A DNA stretch of 38,352 bases from Sciscionella marina DSM 45152 (GCF_000379465.1 NZ_KB905409.1:1-38352), one strand, 5' to 3'. Shown: positions 7,665 to 16,468, counted from the first letter of the stretch. Program-made: numbers and translations. Notes: generated by a model not told the origin, from the sequence alone.

Positions 7665-7930
7665 AAATCGCGCTCCATCATCAGCTCGCCGAGTTTCGCG
7701 TACAGCTCCTTGAGCTTCGCCTCCGAATCATCGCTGCGCTGTCCGGCGCCGGTAGCGAACGTGTCGGCGGCCGAGTCGAGCAGCTGCCGCTTCCACGAGG
7801 TGATCTGGTTCGGGTGCACATCGAACCGGGCCGCCAACTACGCGAGAGTCTCCTCCTCCTTGACCGCAGCCAGGGCCACCTTCGCCTTGAACTCCGGCGA
7901 ATGATTTCTGCGCCTACGACGTGGTGCCAT
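7661..7930 (-). pseudogene. IS3-family OrfA with in-frame amber codon
   Basis: The 89-codon frame starts at ATG 7930 (MAPRRRRRNHSPEFKAKVA) and encodes the helix-turn-helix DNA-binding protein of an IS3 element (LAARFDVHPNQITSWKRQLL). Codon 31 is TAG (7838-7840), where relatives have Glu or Gln. It ends ELMMERDF-stop at the frameshift window into orfB. With the internal stop and the truncated orfB this copy should not transpose by itself. Confidence 0.78.
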
Positions 7931-8014
7931 CTGGGGACACTCCTTCGGCCTCACCGGCCATTATCGAAGCAACCCACCACTTATCACTCCGTGCAGTTTC
8001 CGGGGTCCACCTCA

Positions 8015-8276
8015 GGCTGCTGTCCGTCGTCTCGTTGAGACTGCCGGCAGCCCGGTTCACTGGTACTTGGTCACCAATAGGCAAGCCGCTGACCATCCGC
8101 TGAAGCCACAGCAGGAGAGCCTCGTCGGCGGCCGGCTGCTCCACGATTTGAGCGCACGCATGATACCCGAAGCCACGGCGACTCTTGCCGTACACGTGGC
8201 GGCCACGGGCACCGCAGAGCAAGCAGGCCGCTGAGTCCGTTTTCTGCTTGGCGTTCGTTGCTGGTCTCGGCGGCAT
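8015..8276 (-). pseudogene. Hypothetical ORF truncated by the IS3 remnant
   Basis: The frame opens at ATG 8276, six bases after the panD stop, and runs about 87 codons before entering the IS3 end. It has a Cys-x2-Cys (ACLLCGARGRH) and a helical segment ADEALLLWLQRMVSG but no family I recognise. Its closeness to panD would suit a third gene of that operon, lost by IS insertion. It may also be non-coding. Confidence 0.35.
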
Positions 8277-8282
8277 TTCCGC

Positions 8283-8708
8283 TCAGCGCAGCGGTTTCGG
8301 GAGAGCGTCCCCACGGGTCAGGCCGACTTCCTCCGGTACCTCCGCAGGGTCCGCGCCCGTCCGGACGATGCGGTTGTCCTCATCGACGAAGACCACCCGT
8401 GGCCGTGCCGAAGCGAGTTCCTCCTCGGCGATCAGCCCGTACGCGATGACGATCACGAGGTCGCCGGGACTGATGAGCCGTGCCGCCGCGCCATTGATTC
8501 CGATGGTGCCGGTGCCGGCGGAACCTTCGATGACGTAGGTGGACAGTCGTGCGCCGTTGTTGATGTCCACGACGTCGACCTGTTCATTGGGGGCCAGGTT
8601 CGCTGCCTCCATCAGATCGCTGCTCACAGTGAGCGAGCCGACATAGTGCAGATCCGCCTGGGTGACGGTGGCGCGGTGAATCTTCGACCTCATCAGGGTC
8701 CGGTACAT
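8283..8708 (-). CDS. panD: Aspartate 1-decarboxylase
   Basis: A 141-aa pyruvoyl enzyme that converts L-aspartate to beta-alanine. The proenzyme self-cleaves at Gly24-Ser25 (in LHYVGSLTV) to make the pyruvoyl group. The family's active-site residues Lys9, His11 (SKIHRAT), Arg54, Thr57 and Tyr58 are all in register. The ATG is preceded by AGAGG. It is downstream of the class II aldolase-like gene with a 33-bp gap, so the two are probably one transcript. Housekeeping PanD supplies pantothenate; a copy next to an NRPS/PKS locus recalls kirromycin, where a PanD-like enzyme (KirD) makes beta-alanine for the assembly line. Whether this copy is dedicated is inference. Confidence 0.93.
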   Translation of the reverse strand: MYRTLMRSKIHRATVTQADLHYVGSLTVSSDLMEAANLAPNEQVDVVDINNGARLSTYVIEGSAGTGTIGINGAAARLISPGDLVIVIAYGLIAEEELASARPRVVFVDEDNRIVRTGADPAEVPEEVGLTRGDALPKPLR

Positions 8709-8741
8709 GAGCGAACCTCTCGATTCTCGCCGGGTTCGAGT

Positions 8742-9563
8742 TCAGTCGAACAGATCCCGCTCGCTGCGGGCTATCTGTTCGAACAGCGGGATGAACTGGA
8801 TCCAGCCCGCGTATTCGTGCCCCGACTGTTCATGGGTCAGTTTCGCGTTCTCGTGGCTGACCGGACTGGTCGGTCCCGCGGCCTTGGCGATGAGCTGGGC
8901 CTGCGCACAACGTTCCATGGTGATGAACCACCATGCCGCGGACTCCACGGAGGTTCCGACCGTCAGCAGGCCGTGATTGCGCATCACGGCCGCCTTGGCG
9001 GAACCAAGTGTGTCGGCGAGCCGTTTTCCTTCCTCGACCTCGTTGACCAGACCGGTGTAGTCCTCGAATATCGCGTGGTCGTTGTAGAAGACGCACGCGT
9101 CCTGGCTGAGTGGCTCCAGGTGCTGATCGGTGCCCGAGAACGCCTTGCCGTAGATGGAATGCGAATGCGCCGCCCCGACGACATCCGGGCGCGCCTTGTG
9201 TACTGCGGAGTGGATCACGAAGGCCGCCCGGTTGACGAGATACTCGCCCTGGACAACGTTGCCCTCCTCGTCGACCAGCAGCAGATCACTGACCTTGATG
9301 AGTCGGAACGGAACGGCGAACGGGTTGACCCAGAAGTGATCCGTGAACTCCGGATCGCGTGCGGTGATATGGCCGGCGACCCCTTCGTCGAAGCCAAACT
9401 TCCCGAACAGGCGAAGCGCCGCGGCGAGACGCTCCTTGCGGTGGCGGCGTTCCTCGGCCGGATCGGTGAACTCGGGAGGCGTGGTCGACCGGTATTTCCC
9501 GATCAGCGCAGACTCCGGAAGCGGAGTGAGGTCCTCGCGTTTCAATGGTTCCCGAATCGTCAC
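8742..9563 (-). CDS. Class II aldolase/adducin-family protein
   Basis: A 273-aa cytosolic metal enzyme of the class II aldolase/adducin fold. The expected metal ligands are visible: His133 and His135 (AAHSHSIYG) and His197 (MRNHGLL). The fold includes sugar-phosphate aldolases and the NovR/CloR oxygenases of aminocoumarin biosynthesis; length and the GFDEGVAGHIT segment fit the broad actinobacterial group whose substrates are unknown, so no reaction is assigned. GTG 9563 is chosen over upstream in-frame starts because GAAAGGA lies 7 nt before it and the upstream residues look non-coding. It leads the operon with panD, which suggests a shared precursor pathway. A 14-bp palindrome lies about 120 bp upstream. 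Confidence 0.85.
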   Translation of the reverse strand: MTIREPLKREDLTPLPESALIGKYRSTTPPEFTDPAEERRHRKERLAAALRLFGKFGFDEGVAGHITARDPEFTDHFWVNPFAVPFRLIKVSDLLLVDEEGNVVQGEYLVNRAAFVIHSAVHKARPDVVGAAHSHSIYGKAFSGTDQHLEPLSQDACVFYNDHAIFEDYTGLVNEVEEGKRLADTLGSAKAAVMRNHGLLTVGTSVESAAWWFITMERCAQAQLIAKAAGPTSPVSHENAKLTHEQSGHEYAGWIQFIPLFEQIARSERDLFD

Positions 9564-9680
9564 GACAGATCCTTTCTCGGCCCGCTGAACAGTGCACCGG
9601 CCGTGCCCACGCTCGGCAGGAAACAGAGAAGAGTGCACCAATCGCCGGAAACGTAACCGCATCGGGCGCGCGCACGCAAT

Positions 9681-9694
9681 TGTGCACGTGCACA
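9681..9694. promoter_or_regulatory. Perfect palindrome upstream of aldolase-panD operon
   Basis: TGTGCACGTGCACA is a perfect 14-bp palindrome in the 170-bp gap between the glycosyltransferase stop and the aldolase start. Its position about 120 bp upstream of GTG 9563 suits an operator or activator site. No binding protein can be named. Confidence 0.45.
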
Positions 9695-9733
9695 CGTCCG
9701 CTGTTCAACCGCGGAACCGCACTAGCTGAACAT

Positions 9734-11275
9734 TCACAGCCTGCGTATGGCGGGCCAGATCGCCGACCACGGTCGCGTTCTTCCGGCACACAACCACATT
9801 TTCTGCCCGCGGATCGCGACCGGCCGGATTTCGGCGAAGAATGGACGCAGTTGTCCGGGATCCTGCGCGACCCACAGGACCGAGGTGATGGTCTTCCCGG
9901 GAATCGGGAAATACCCGTAGCCACGGTGCGGGCTGTACGCCCCCGGCATCCCGGTCGCTGTGCGGTAGACATCGTTGAACGCAGCGACGTAGAACGATTG
10001 AGTGAGAACCGCCGTGTGGTCGCGCCGTGGTTCCGGAATCCGGTGATAGCCGGCGTCGATCTGGCGCGCAAGCACGGCGGTCGATCGCACACCGAACTGG
10101 GCATCCAAGGTGGCGCTGGCGCTGAGCCAGACACCGGCGAGGGCGGCGCCCGCGAGCGAGAGCGGCACCGCAAGGCAGGTGATGATCACTGAGTACTTGG
10201 TGCCCTTCGACTCGCGGACGCGCTGGAACCCGACCGCGCCCGCCGCCATCAGCACCGGGTACAAGCCGGTCAGGTAGTACGGGCGGCCCGAAGTGACCAC
10301 GAAGAACACGAAAAGCAGGAGGAAACTCACGGCGAACAACCGGTACGGGCGCAGTTCGGTGGCGCACAGCAGCCGCCCCACACCAACGAGCAGCAACAAC
10401 GTCCCGACGACCCCGGCGTAGCCCACCATGCCCAGCAGCGCCCCGAGGCGGCCACCGGAAAGCGCTTCGGAATCGGATTTCACCAACTCGCCCATCGCGA
10501 GCTGCGGCCAGCCGTGCATGGCCTGCCAGGTCAGGGTGGGAACGGCGAGAACGGCCGCGATCAGCGCGCCCGCCCAGAACTTTGGGCGGCGCAACAAGTT
10601 CCGTGGCCCGACCGCAAGTACACTGACCAAAAGCGCGGCACAAAAAAGGAAAAGCTGGAACTTCGTCTCCGCGGTCACTCCGATCACGACGCCGAGGAGA
10701 AGCAACAACCGATCGTCGGCGCGCCCTGCCCGGTGCAGGCGGATCCAGCGGACCAACAGCCAGCACAGCAGCGCCCACAGCGCGGGTTCCAGGTTGTACG
10801 GCGTCAGCCAATGCCCCACGAGTGTGATCCACATCCCGGTCGCGTAGGCGAAGGCTGTCCAGACCTGTGCACGCCGACCCCCGCCGAACTCCCTGGCCAG
10901 CAACGCGGACAGGAGCACACCCGCGACGGTGGCGCCAACGGCCGGAAGCCGGACGACAAACAACGACCCCTGGCCGAGCCACTGCATCGCGGCGGCGATC
11001 ATGGGGACCACCGGCGGCTGGTCGACGTACCCCAAAGAGGGATGAAATTCGCCCGCGGCGATCATGTAGCCCTCGTCGACCCAGTAATCGCTGGTAGCGG
11101 CCAGTATGAGATGCACGATCGCCACGATCACCGTGATCATGGCGATCGGCTTCTTCGCAATCGCGGGCAGAACGGGGCTTCGGCTCTCGGATTCCCCGGC
11201 CACCGGCTCAGGATCCGGTGTGGCCCGACTCGATGAGGACCGGTCGGAGAGGACGTTGACGTTCCAGTTGGGCAC
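9734..11275 (-). CDS. GT39-type membrane glycosyltransferase
   Basis: A 513-aa polytopic membrane protein of the dolichyl-phosphate-mannose mannosyltransferase / ArnT-like superfamily. After a polar N terminus of about 40 residues come roughly ten hydrophobic segments, the first at about 43-60. The first extracytoplasmic loop has the conserved acidic pair Asp67-Glu68 in YWVDEGY, which in this fold binds metal or the acceptor. It would transfer a sugar from a polyprenyl-phosphate donor outside the membrane; substrate unknown. GTG 11275 has GAGGCGG upstream. It is divergent from the two-component genes across a 200-bp region holding a TetR-style palindrome. A role in glycosylating the polyketide is possible but not implied by the sequence. 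Confidence 0.8.
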   Translation of the reverse strand: MPNWNVNVLSDRSSSSRATPDPEPVAGESESRSPVLPAIAKKPIAMITVIVAIVHLILAATSDYWVDEGYMIAAGEFHPSLGYVDQPPVVPMIAAAMQWLGQGSLFVVRLPAVGATVAGVLLSALLAREFGGGRRAQVWTAFAYATGMWITLVGHWLTPYNLEPALWALLCWLLVRWIRLHRAGRADDRLLLLLGVVIGVTAETKFQLFLFCAALLVSVLAVGPRNLLRRPKFWAGALIAAVLAVPTLTWQAMHGWPQLAMGELVKSDSEALSGGRLGALLGMVGYAGVVGTLLLLVGVGRLLCATELRPYRLFAVSFLLLFVFFVVTSGRPYYLTGLYPVLMAAGAVGFQRVRESKGTKYSVIITCLAVPLSLAGAALAGVWLSASATLDAQFGVRSTAVLARQIDAGYHRIPEPRRDHTAVLTQSFYVAAFNDVYRTATGMPGAYSPHRGYGYFPIPGKTITSVLWVAQDPGQLRPFFAEIRPVAIRGQKMWLCAGRTRPWSAIWPAIRRL

Positions 11276-11377
11276 AGAAACCGCCTCGGTTGTACTGGTG
11301 CGAATCGATACGCAAAGTATGCAGCAGTCGACGCCCCGGAATCATCGGCGCCAGGTTAGAATTCCATCGGGGCCGCA

Positions 11378-11399
11378 AACTCTAACCTCCGTTAGAGTT
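11378..11399. promoter_or_regulatory. TetR-style operator palindrome
   Basis: AACTCTAAC and GTTAGAGTT (9 bp each, perfect complements) flank a 4-bp CTCC spacer. CTCTAAC-N4-GTTAGAG resembles operators of actinobacterial TetR-family repressors. A further GGTTAGA half-site lies at about 11354-11360. It sits between divergent genes, 103 bp from the glycosyltransferase start and 76 bp from the kinase start. No TetR gene is in the window. Confidence 0.6.
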
Positions 11400-11474
11400 C
11401 TCCCTGTCCGGGTGAAGCACGATTACAACCCGAGATTGATGCCGAACAGGCTAAGCCGCCGGTATTCTGCGCCG

Positions 11475-12677
11475 ATGAACGCCGACCGTACGACAGTGCC
11501 GAGGTTCGCAGCACTGGATGCGTTCCGGGTTCGGCAGGAGTCGGGGGTACGTCGCTGGCTGCGCCTGCTGGCGCCGCTGGTCATGGTCGTGGTCGTCTGG
11601 ACGGCGTTCGACTCACACCCCGGGCCGGGACTGCACGGGTACCCCCTCGCCGTCTCGGTCATCCTTGGCGGCTTCCTTCTCAGCGGGATCGGCGCGCTGC
11701 TCACCCAGATGAAGTCGGCCGCCGTGCACATCGGCTTCATCGCAGTACTGATCGCCACCTCAGTGGCGCTGATGTGGTTGCAACCGAGCGGATCGGGCGT
11801 GGCGGGAGTTTTCGTCGGTCTGTCCCTGCTCGCACCGCGCCTGCGCGGGCACCGTTCGATTCCGCTCGCGGTACTCGCTCTGGTGTTCCTCGGCCCAGTC
11901 GTGGCGACCGCGCAGCACGGTTCGGTCGTCTCCGCCCTACTCAATGCCATCATGCTCAGCGCCTTCTACGGGATGATGTTCCTCGCCATGCGCCTCGGCG
12001 AAGCCAACCAGAAGGCCGAACAGCTCCTCGCCGAACTGGAACGCGGCCGCGCGGCGCAGGCGGAGGCGGCGGGAATGGCCGAACGCCAGCGCCTCGCCCG
12101 GGAAATGCACGACGTGCTCGCACACTCCCTTTCCGGGCTCATGCTCCAGCTCGAGGGCGCCAGGATGATGGCCGCCGAAAAACCGGGCGATCCACGCCTT
12201 CCCGAGGTGATCGAGCGGGCACACCATCTCGGCAAAGCTGGTCTCGAGGAGGCCCGTCGAGCGATCGGCACACTTCGCGACGACGAGCTCCCCGGTCCGG
12301 AACGTCTTTCCACACTGGCGGCACAGTTCGAGCAGGACCGGGGCATCCCGTGCATCCTGACCGTCTGCGGTGAGCAGCACGAGCTCGGCTCCGAGTCCCG
12401 TCTCGCGCTGTACCGCGTCGCCCAGGAAGCCCTCACCAATGTCGCCAAACACGCCCAGCCCGAACGGGTCGAGTTGCGCCTGGCCTATACGGAGCACACG
12501 GCCTGCCTTGTCGTGGAAGACTTCGCGGCCGCGGATGACCCGCGGCCGCACCCGACCGGCGAGAGCAATGGCTACGGACTGGCGGGCATGCGTGAGCGAG
12601 CTGAACTGCTCGGCGGTACGCTCTTGACCGAGGCCACCGACAACGGCTTCCGCGTTCAGCTGGATGTGCCGACATGA
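11475..12677 (+). CDS. NarL-type sensor histidine kinase
   Basis: A 400-aa inner-membrane kinase. The N-terminal half has about five hydrophobic segments and no extended extracellular sensor domain, as in kinases that sense membrane or envelope state. A short coiled segment leads to a HisKA_3 dimerisation domain with the phosphorylated His212 (LAREMHDVLAHS). The ATPase has the N-box ALTNVAKHA and the GYGLAGMRER glycine segment. The stop codon overlaps the response regulator start (ATGA), so the pair is translationally coupled. ATG 11475 is one choice; an in-frame ATG at 11439 would add 12 residues, and neither has a strong ribosome site. Confidence 0.88.
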   Translation: MNADRTTVPRFAALDAFRVRQESGVRRWLRLLAPLVMVVVVWTAFDSHPGPGLHGYPLAVSVILGGFLLSGIGALLTQMKSAAVHIGFIAVLIATSVALMWLQPSGSGVAGVFVGLSLLAPRLRGHRSIPLAVLALVFLGPVVATAQHGSVVSALLNAIMLSAFYGMMFLAMRLGEANQKAEQLLAELERGRAAQAEAAGMAERQRLAREMHDVLAHSLSGLMLQLEGARMMAAEKPGDPRLPEVIERAHHLGKAGLEEARRAIGTLRDDELPGPERLSTLAAQFEQDRGIPCILTVCGEQHELGSESRLALYRVAQEALTNVAKHAQPERVELRLAYTEHTACLVVEDFAAADDPRPHPTGESNGYGLAGMRERAELLGGTLLTEATDNGFRVQLDVPT

Positions 12678-13327
12678 CCCAATCGATTCGCGTTCTGATC
12701 GCCGACGACCAGCGAGTCGTCCGCGAAGGACTGACCATGGTGCTCGGGCTGCTGCACGATGTCGATGTCGTGGGAGCCGCCTCGGACGGCGATGAGGCCG
12801 TTGCCATGGCCGAGCAGCTCCACCCCCATATCGTCCTGATGGACCTGCGGATGCCGCGCTGCAGTGGCATCGAGGCGACCAGGATCCTGCGTGAGCGAAC
12901 CCCGGATGCCGAGGTCGTCGTCCTCACCACTTATTCGGATGACCGGTCGGTACTCGACGCACTCCGCGCCGGTGCCCGCGGTTACCTGACCAAGGATGCC
13001 GGCGGAGCCGAGATCCGCGAAGCCTTCCAACAGGTCCTCGACAACCGGGCGGCGATCGACCCGGTCGTTCAGCACCATCTCATCGACAACATCACCACGG
13101 CCGCGCCGAGCCCTCCGTCGGCGCCCCCGCCGACCGAGGAACTCACCCCTCGGGAAGTCGAAGTGCTCGGCCTCATCGCCGCCGGGCTGTCCAACTCCGA
13201 GATCGCCGAAAAGCTCGTCATCAGTGAGGGAACGGTCAAGAGCCACGTCAACCGCCTGCTGGCCAAGATCAATCTCCGGGATCGCGCCCAAGCGGTCGCC
13301 TATGCCTACCAGCACGGCTTGGCCTGA
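12674..13327 (+). CDS. NarL/LuxR-type response regulator
   Basis: A 217-aa regulator. The receiver domain (about 5-120) has the acidic pair Asp11-Asp12, the phosphorylated Asp57 (VLMDLRMP), the signalling Thr in VLTTYS and the Lys in YLTKDAG. A Pro-rich linker leads to a LuxR-type helix-turn-helix (about 150-212: LTPREVEVLGLIAAGLSNSE, then GTVKSHVNRLLAKI). It overlaps the kinase gene by 4 bp and is its probable partner. It ends 12 bp before the converging stop of the NRPS gene. It may control the biosynthetic operon, but its targets cannot be read from the sequence. Confidence 0.93.
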   Translation: MTQSIRVLIADDQRVVREGLTMVLGLLHDVDVVGAASDGDEAVAMAEQLHPHIVLMDLRMPRCSGIEATRILRERTPDAEVVVLTTYSDDRSVLDALRAGARGYLTKDAGGAEIREAFQQVLDNRAAIDPVVQHHLIDNITTAAPSPPSAPPPTEELTPREVEVLGLIAAGLSNSEIAEKLVISEGTVKSHVNRLLAKINLRDRAQAVAYAYQHGLA

Positions 13328-13339
13328 GTTCTGGGGATC

Positions 13340-16300
13340 TCATCGACTGGCCTCGGCCGAGCTCACCTCCAGCTCCACGGCCGGGACCGACTCGCGCGCC
13401 TCGCGGGCCAGTCCACTGACCTTGACCAGGCTCGGTTCCCGGATGATCTCGCGTAGGGCGCTCATGAATCGTGCCTCGCCCGCGGCACCGACCACCTCCG
13501 CGGATACCGCGGCCAGCATAGCGAGCAGGAGCACCGAATCGCCGCCGAGCTGGTAGAAATCGGCGTTATCGCTGATCTGATCCGCGGGCAGCTCCAGGAT
13601 CCGTGCCCAGATCTCCGCGATGGCGCAGGTGGACTCGTCCCGGGCAGACGAGTCCACTGTCTCCTGCTCGCGCCGGAACGGATCCGGCAGTCGGCGTGCG
13701 TCGACCTTTCCGTTGGGTGTCAACGGAATACTGTCCACCAGCACGGTCGCCGCGGGCACCATGTACTTCGGCAGCAGTTGCTCCACATGCTCGTTCAGTT
13801 CGGCGGAAGTCACCTCTGCTGCGCAGATCACGTAGGCGCACAGGCTCTTCTGCTCCCGGCCGGGACGCTGGCGGGGAAGCACCACCGCGCCGCTGACCGC
13901 CGGGTGCGATTCGAGGGCGTGCGCGATCTCGGCGGGCTCGATCCGATGGCCGAGTACCTTGACCTGATCGTCACCGCGCCCGATGAACTCCAGTTCGCCG
14001 TTGGGCAGCACGGTCGCGATATCCCCAGTGCGGTACACCGGGGTCCCGTCGGTCAGCTGTACGAACCGTTCCTGGTCGAGGTCCGGACGACCACGGTATC
14101 CGCGGGCCAGTTGTGGTCCGCCGAGATAGATCTCGCCCTGCTCACCTTCCGGGACGAACCGGCCGTACGAGTCGAGCAGATACACCGTGTTGGCGCCCGT
14201 CGGTGCACCGATCGGCACGGCGGGCCCGGTGTCGGTGTTCTCGTCGAAGGTGTGCGCGGTCATCACGACGGTGATCTCGGTCGGCCCATAGCAGTTGACG
14301 ATCGCGCAGTCCGGGCCGAAGATCCGCTGCGCGCGCTCGGCGACCGAACGGCGCAGTTGCTCGCCGATGACCACGACCGAGCGGACCCCCTCGGGGGCCA
14401 GATCGAGCCGGGCGATCAGATCCAGATGCGACGGAGTGAGAAAGAGTGTGTCGGCGCCGGAGGTGGTCAACAGCTCGCGCAGGGTGGCGTGGTTGATCTC
14501 GTTGTGTCCCAGGACGATGGTGCCGCCGCCGAGCGGGCCGAGCAGGATGCTGTTGCCCGCCACGTCGAAGGAAAGCGACACGATGACCGGCAGGCGGCTG
14601 CACGCGCCGATACCGAACGCACGCACCGACCAGTGCGCGTAGCTGGCCAGGCCGCGGTGCACGACCTCGACCCCCTTGGGACGCCCGGTCGACCCGGACG
14701 TGTAGATCACATAGGCCAGGTCTTCCGGCCGGATGTCGGCCTCCACTGCCGGCGTTTCTTCCGAATAGTCCAGATCCTCGAGCACCACGGGGACACAGCC
14801 GTCCGCAAGACAGTCGCGTTCCCGGTGCGGGTGCTGCACCAGACAGAGCGGGGCATCGGCATCGGTCAGCAATTCGGCGATCCGGGCATCGGGATAGTTC
14901 GAGTCGAGCGGCAGATAAGCGGCGCCCGCACGCAGCACTCCCCAGATCGCGACCACCGCGGCGGCCGAGCGGTCGGCGAGCACCCCGACCACCGTATCCC
15001 GCCCGGCGCCGCGTTCCCGCAGTTCCGCGGCGAGCACCGCGGACCGATGCGCCAGCGCAGCGTAGCTGAGCGTGCCCTCGGGCGAATCCACGGCCACCGC
15101 ATCCGGAGTTGCGGCCACCTGGTGAACGAACCGGTCCACGATATTCGTCTTGTCCGGCAGGGAAAGCGCAGCCTCGACACCACCGCACGGCTGCTGTCCG
15201 GGTGGGGAAAGCGCCTCCTCGATCCGGTCGAGCAGCGCCTCGATCCGCGCGGTGGTTTCCGGGGCGTCCCACCAGGACACGGTGATCTCGGTACGGCCCG
15301 GTACCTCGACGACGATGAGTTCCGGGGCACCGCCCGGGGAAGGACGCGCCAGTTCATAGGCGGTGTGCGCCGTGAACCCGGGCGCACGCAACTCGTCGAG
15401 GTCCACGCGTCCGGTGTGGGAGAGCACGGCATGCGAGGGGAATCCCTGTTCCCGTGCCGTCTTGTCGATGGTGTTGATGGCCTCGTTGAGCTGGGTGATC
15501 GGCAGGGTGCGCAGTTCATCGGGCGGCGCCTTGCGGGTCGCCTCACCGTCGGCGAGCGCACCGAGCAGACGTTCGTGCACCTGTTCCCAGGGTTCCCCGG
15601 CGGACACCTCGATGGGGAAGCCACTCGCCACGTTAGCGGTGGTCCGTGCATCCGGGCGCTGGTAGCGCAGATCGACGGGGACATAGAACCGGCCGGTGTC
15701 CAGTCCCCCGGCCACGACCGAAGCGGTGGCCAGCTTCGCCACGATTCCCGGATGGGTGCCCTGCACGCTGCGCCTCGCGGCCACCGTGCGCGTGCGGTCG
15801 GTCGGTCCGCAGTCGCCGAGTACCGGGGTCCTGGTGTAGCCGGGGATCACCAGTTCCTCGGAAGCGGGCAGCTCGGCGAAGATGTCCCATTCACTGACCG
15901 GATCGGGCGCACCGAGCGGTCCCTCGCCGCGCAGTGCCCGGAAGACATCCAGTGCCCACAACACGATTCCCCGCGCGTCCATCACCGCGTGATTGGCACG
16001 GAAGGCCACCGTGGTGACCGGTCCCTGGATCAGTACGACCGCACAGCTGGGCACCTCGGGACCGGCGAGCGTGCTCTGCAGTTCCGGCAGCAGCGGTATC
16101 TCGGCGGGGGCCAGCTCCCGCCCGTCGAGCACCTGTACCGGCGGGGCGATCCCCGAGTCGACCCAGGTCTGCCCATCGCGGACGAGCCGGGCGCCCGGGC
16201 AGGCTGCGGAGGCGACCTCGACCGCCGCGGTCAGCTGTGCTCGGCAAATCCATCCGGTGCCCTCGACCAGAATCTGGGTCGAGGTCGAGAGATCGTCCGG

Positions 16301-16468
16301 GTGTCCGAGAAACCACCATTCGATCGGCGAGACCGGTCGGTGGAACTGCGCCGACTCGACCATCGGTGTTCCGCTGTCCTGATTGTTTTCCGACACTGTC
16401 CGCTGCCTCTCCGCGCGTGCTGTCACTTGGTCTTGCCTTTCCGAATCACTCACCAGCCGCGGTGTCAC
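13340..16468 (-). CDS. NRPS, C-A-PCP
   Basis: A 1042-aa one-module NRPS. An N-terminal condensation/acyltransferase-like domain (about 40-425) has NHAVMDARG, keeping His160 and Asp164 of the HHxxxD motif but with Asn for the first His. It resembles PapA-like acyltransferases as much as amide-forming C domains. The adenylation domain (about 440-925) has TSGSTGRPKG at 590-599, YGPTE at 727-731 and Lys921. Its pocket residues read by eye are D635, V636, N639, S680, V699, I701, C726, V734, V735 and K921; I cannot assign a substrate. The PCP has Ser978 in LGGDSVL. There is no TE. Its GTG overlaps the PKS stop (GTGA), so it is made with that protein. It may attach an amino acid to the polyketide. 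Confidence 0.9.
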   Translation of the reverse strand: MTPRLVSDSERQDQVTARAERQRTVSENNQDSGTPMVESAQFHRPVSPIEWWFLGHPDDLSTSTQILVEGTGWICRAQLTAAVEVASAACPGARLVRDGQTWVDSGIAPPVQVLDGRELAPAEIPLLPELQSTLAGPEVPSCAVVLIQGPVTTVAFRANHAVMDARGIVLWALDVFRALRGEGPLGAPDPVSEWDIFAELPASEELVIPGYTRTPVLGDCGPTDRTRTVAARRSVQGTHPGIVAKLATASVVAGGLDTGRFYVPVDLRYQRPDARTTANVASGFPIEVSAGEPWEQVHERLLGALADGEATRKAPPDELRTLPITQLNEAINTIDKTAREQGFPSHAVLSHTGRVDLDELRAPGFTAHTAYELARPSPGGAPELIVVEVPGRTEITVSWWDAPETTARIEALLDRIEEALSPPGQQPCGGVEAALSLPDKTNIVDRFVHQVAATPDAVAVDSPEGTLSYAALAHRSAVLAAELRERGAGRDTVVGVLADRSAAAVVAIWGVLRAGAAYLPLDSNYPDARIAELLTDADAPLCLVQHPHRERDCLADGCVPVVLEDLDYSEETPAVEADIRPEDLAYVIYTSGSTGRPKGVEVVHRGLASYAHWSVRAFGIGACSRLPVIVSLSFDVAGNSILLGPLGGGTIVLGHNEINHATLRELLTTSGADTLFLTPSHLDLIARLDLAPEGVRSVVVIGEQLRRSVAERAQRIFGPDCAIVNCYGPTEITVVMTAHTFDENTDTGPAVPIGAPTGANTVYLLDSYGRFVPEGEQGEIYLGGPQLARGYRGRPDLDQERFVQLTDGTPVYRTGDIATVLPNGELEFIGRGDDQVKVLGHRIEPAEIAHALESHPAVSGAVVLPRQRPGREQKSLCAYVICAAEVTSAELNEHVEQLLPKYMVPAATVLVDSIPLTPNGKVDARRLPDPFRREQETVDSSARDESTCAIAEIWARILELPADQISDNADFYQLGGDSVLLLAMLAAVSAEVVGAAGEARFMSALREIIREPSLVKVSGLAREARESVPAVELEVSSAEASR

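Larger units (their letters stand above)
6941..8014 (-). mobile_element. IS3-family remnant
   Basis: The remnant keeps a probable outer end near 8005-8014 (minus strand TGAGGTGGACC), a defective orfA and a 3'-truncated orfB. The missing part of orfB is not found on the other side of the adjacent IS (left of 5338), so the element had lost its 3' end before or during that insertion. The right boundary is an estimate from the terminal-like sequence. Confidence 0.75.

Noticed and set aside
13340-16468. Firm assignment of beta-alanine as the NRPS substrate
   Set aside because: PanD is suggestive, but the pocket residues read by eye start with Asp635 and match no code I can recall with certainty.
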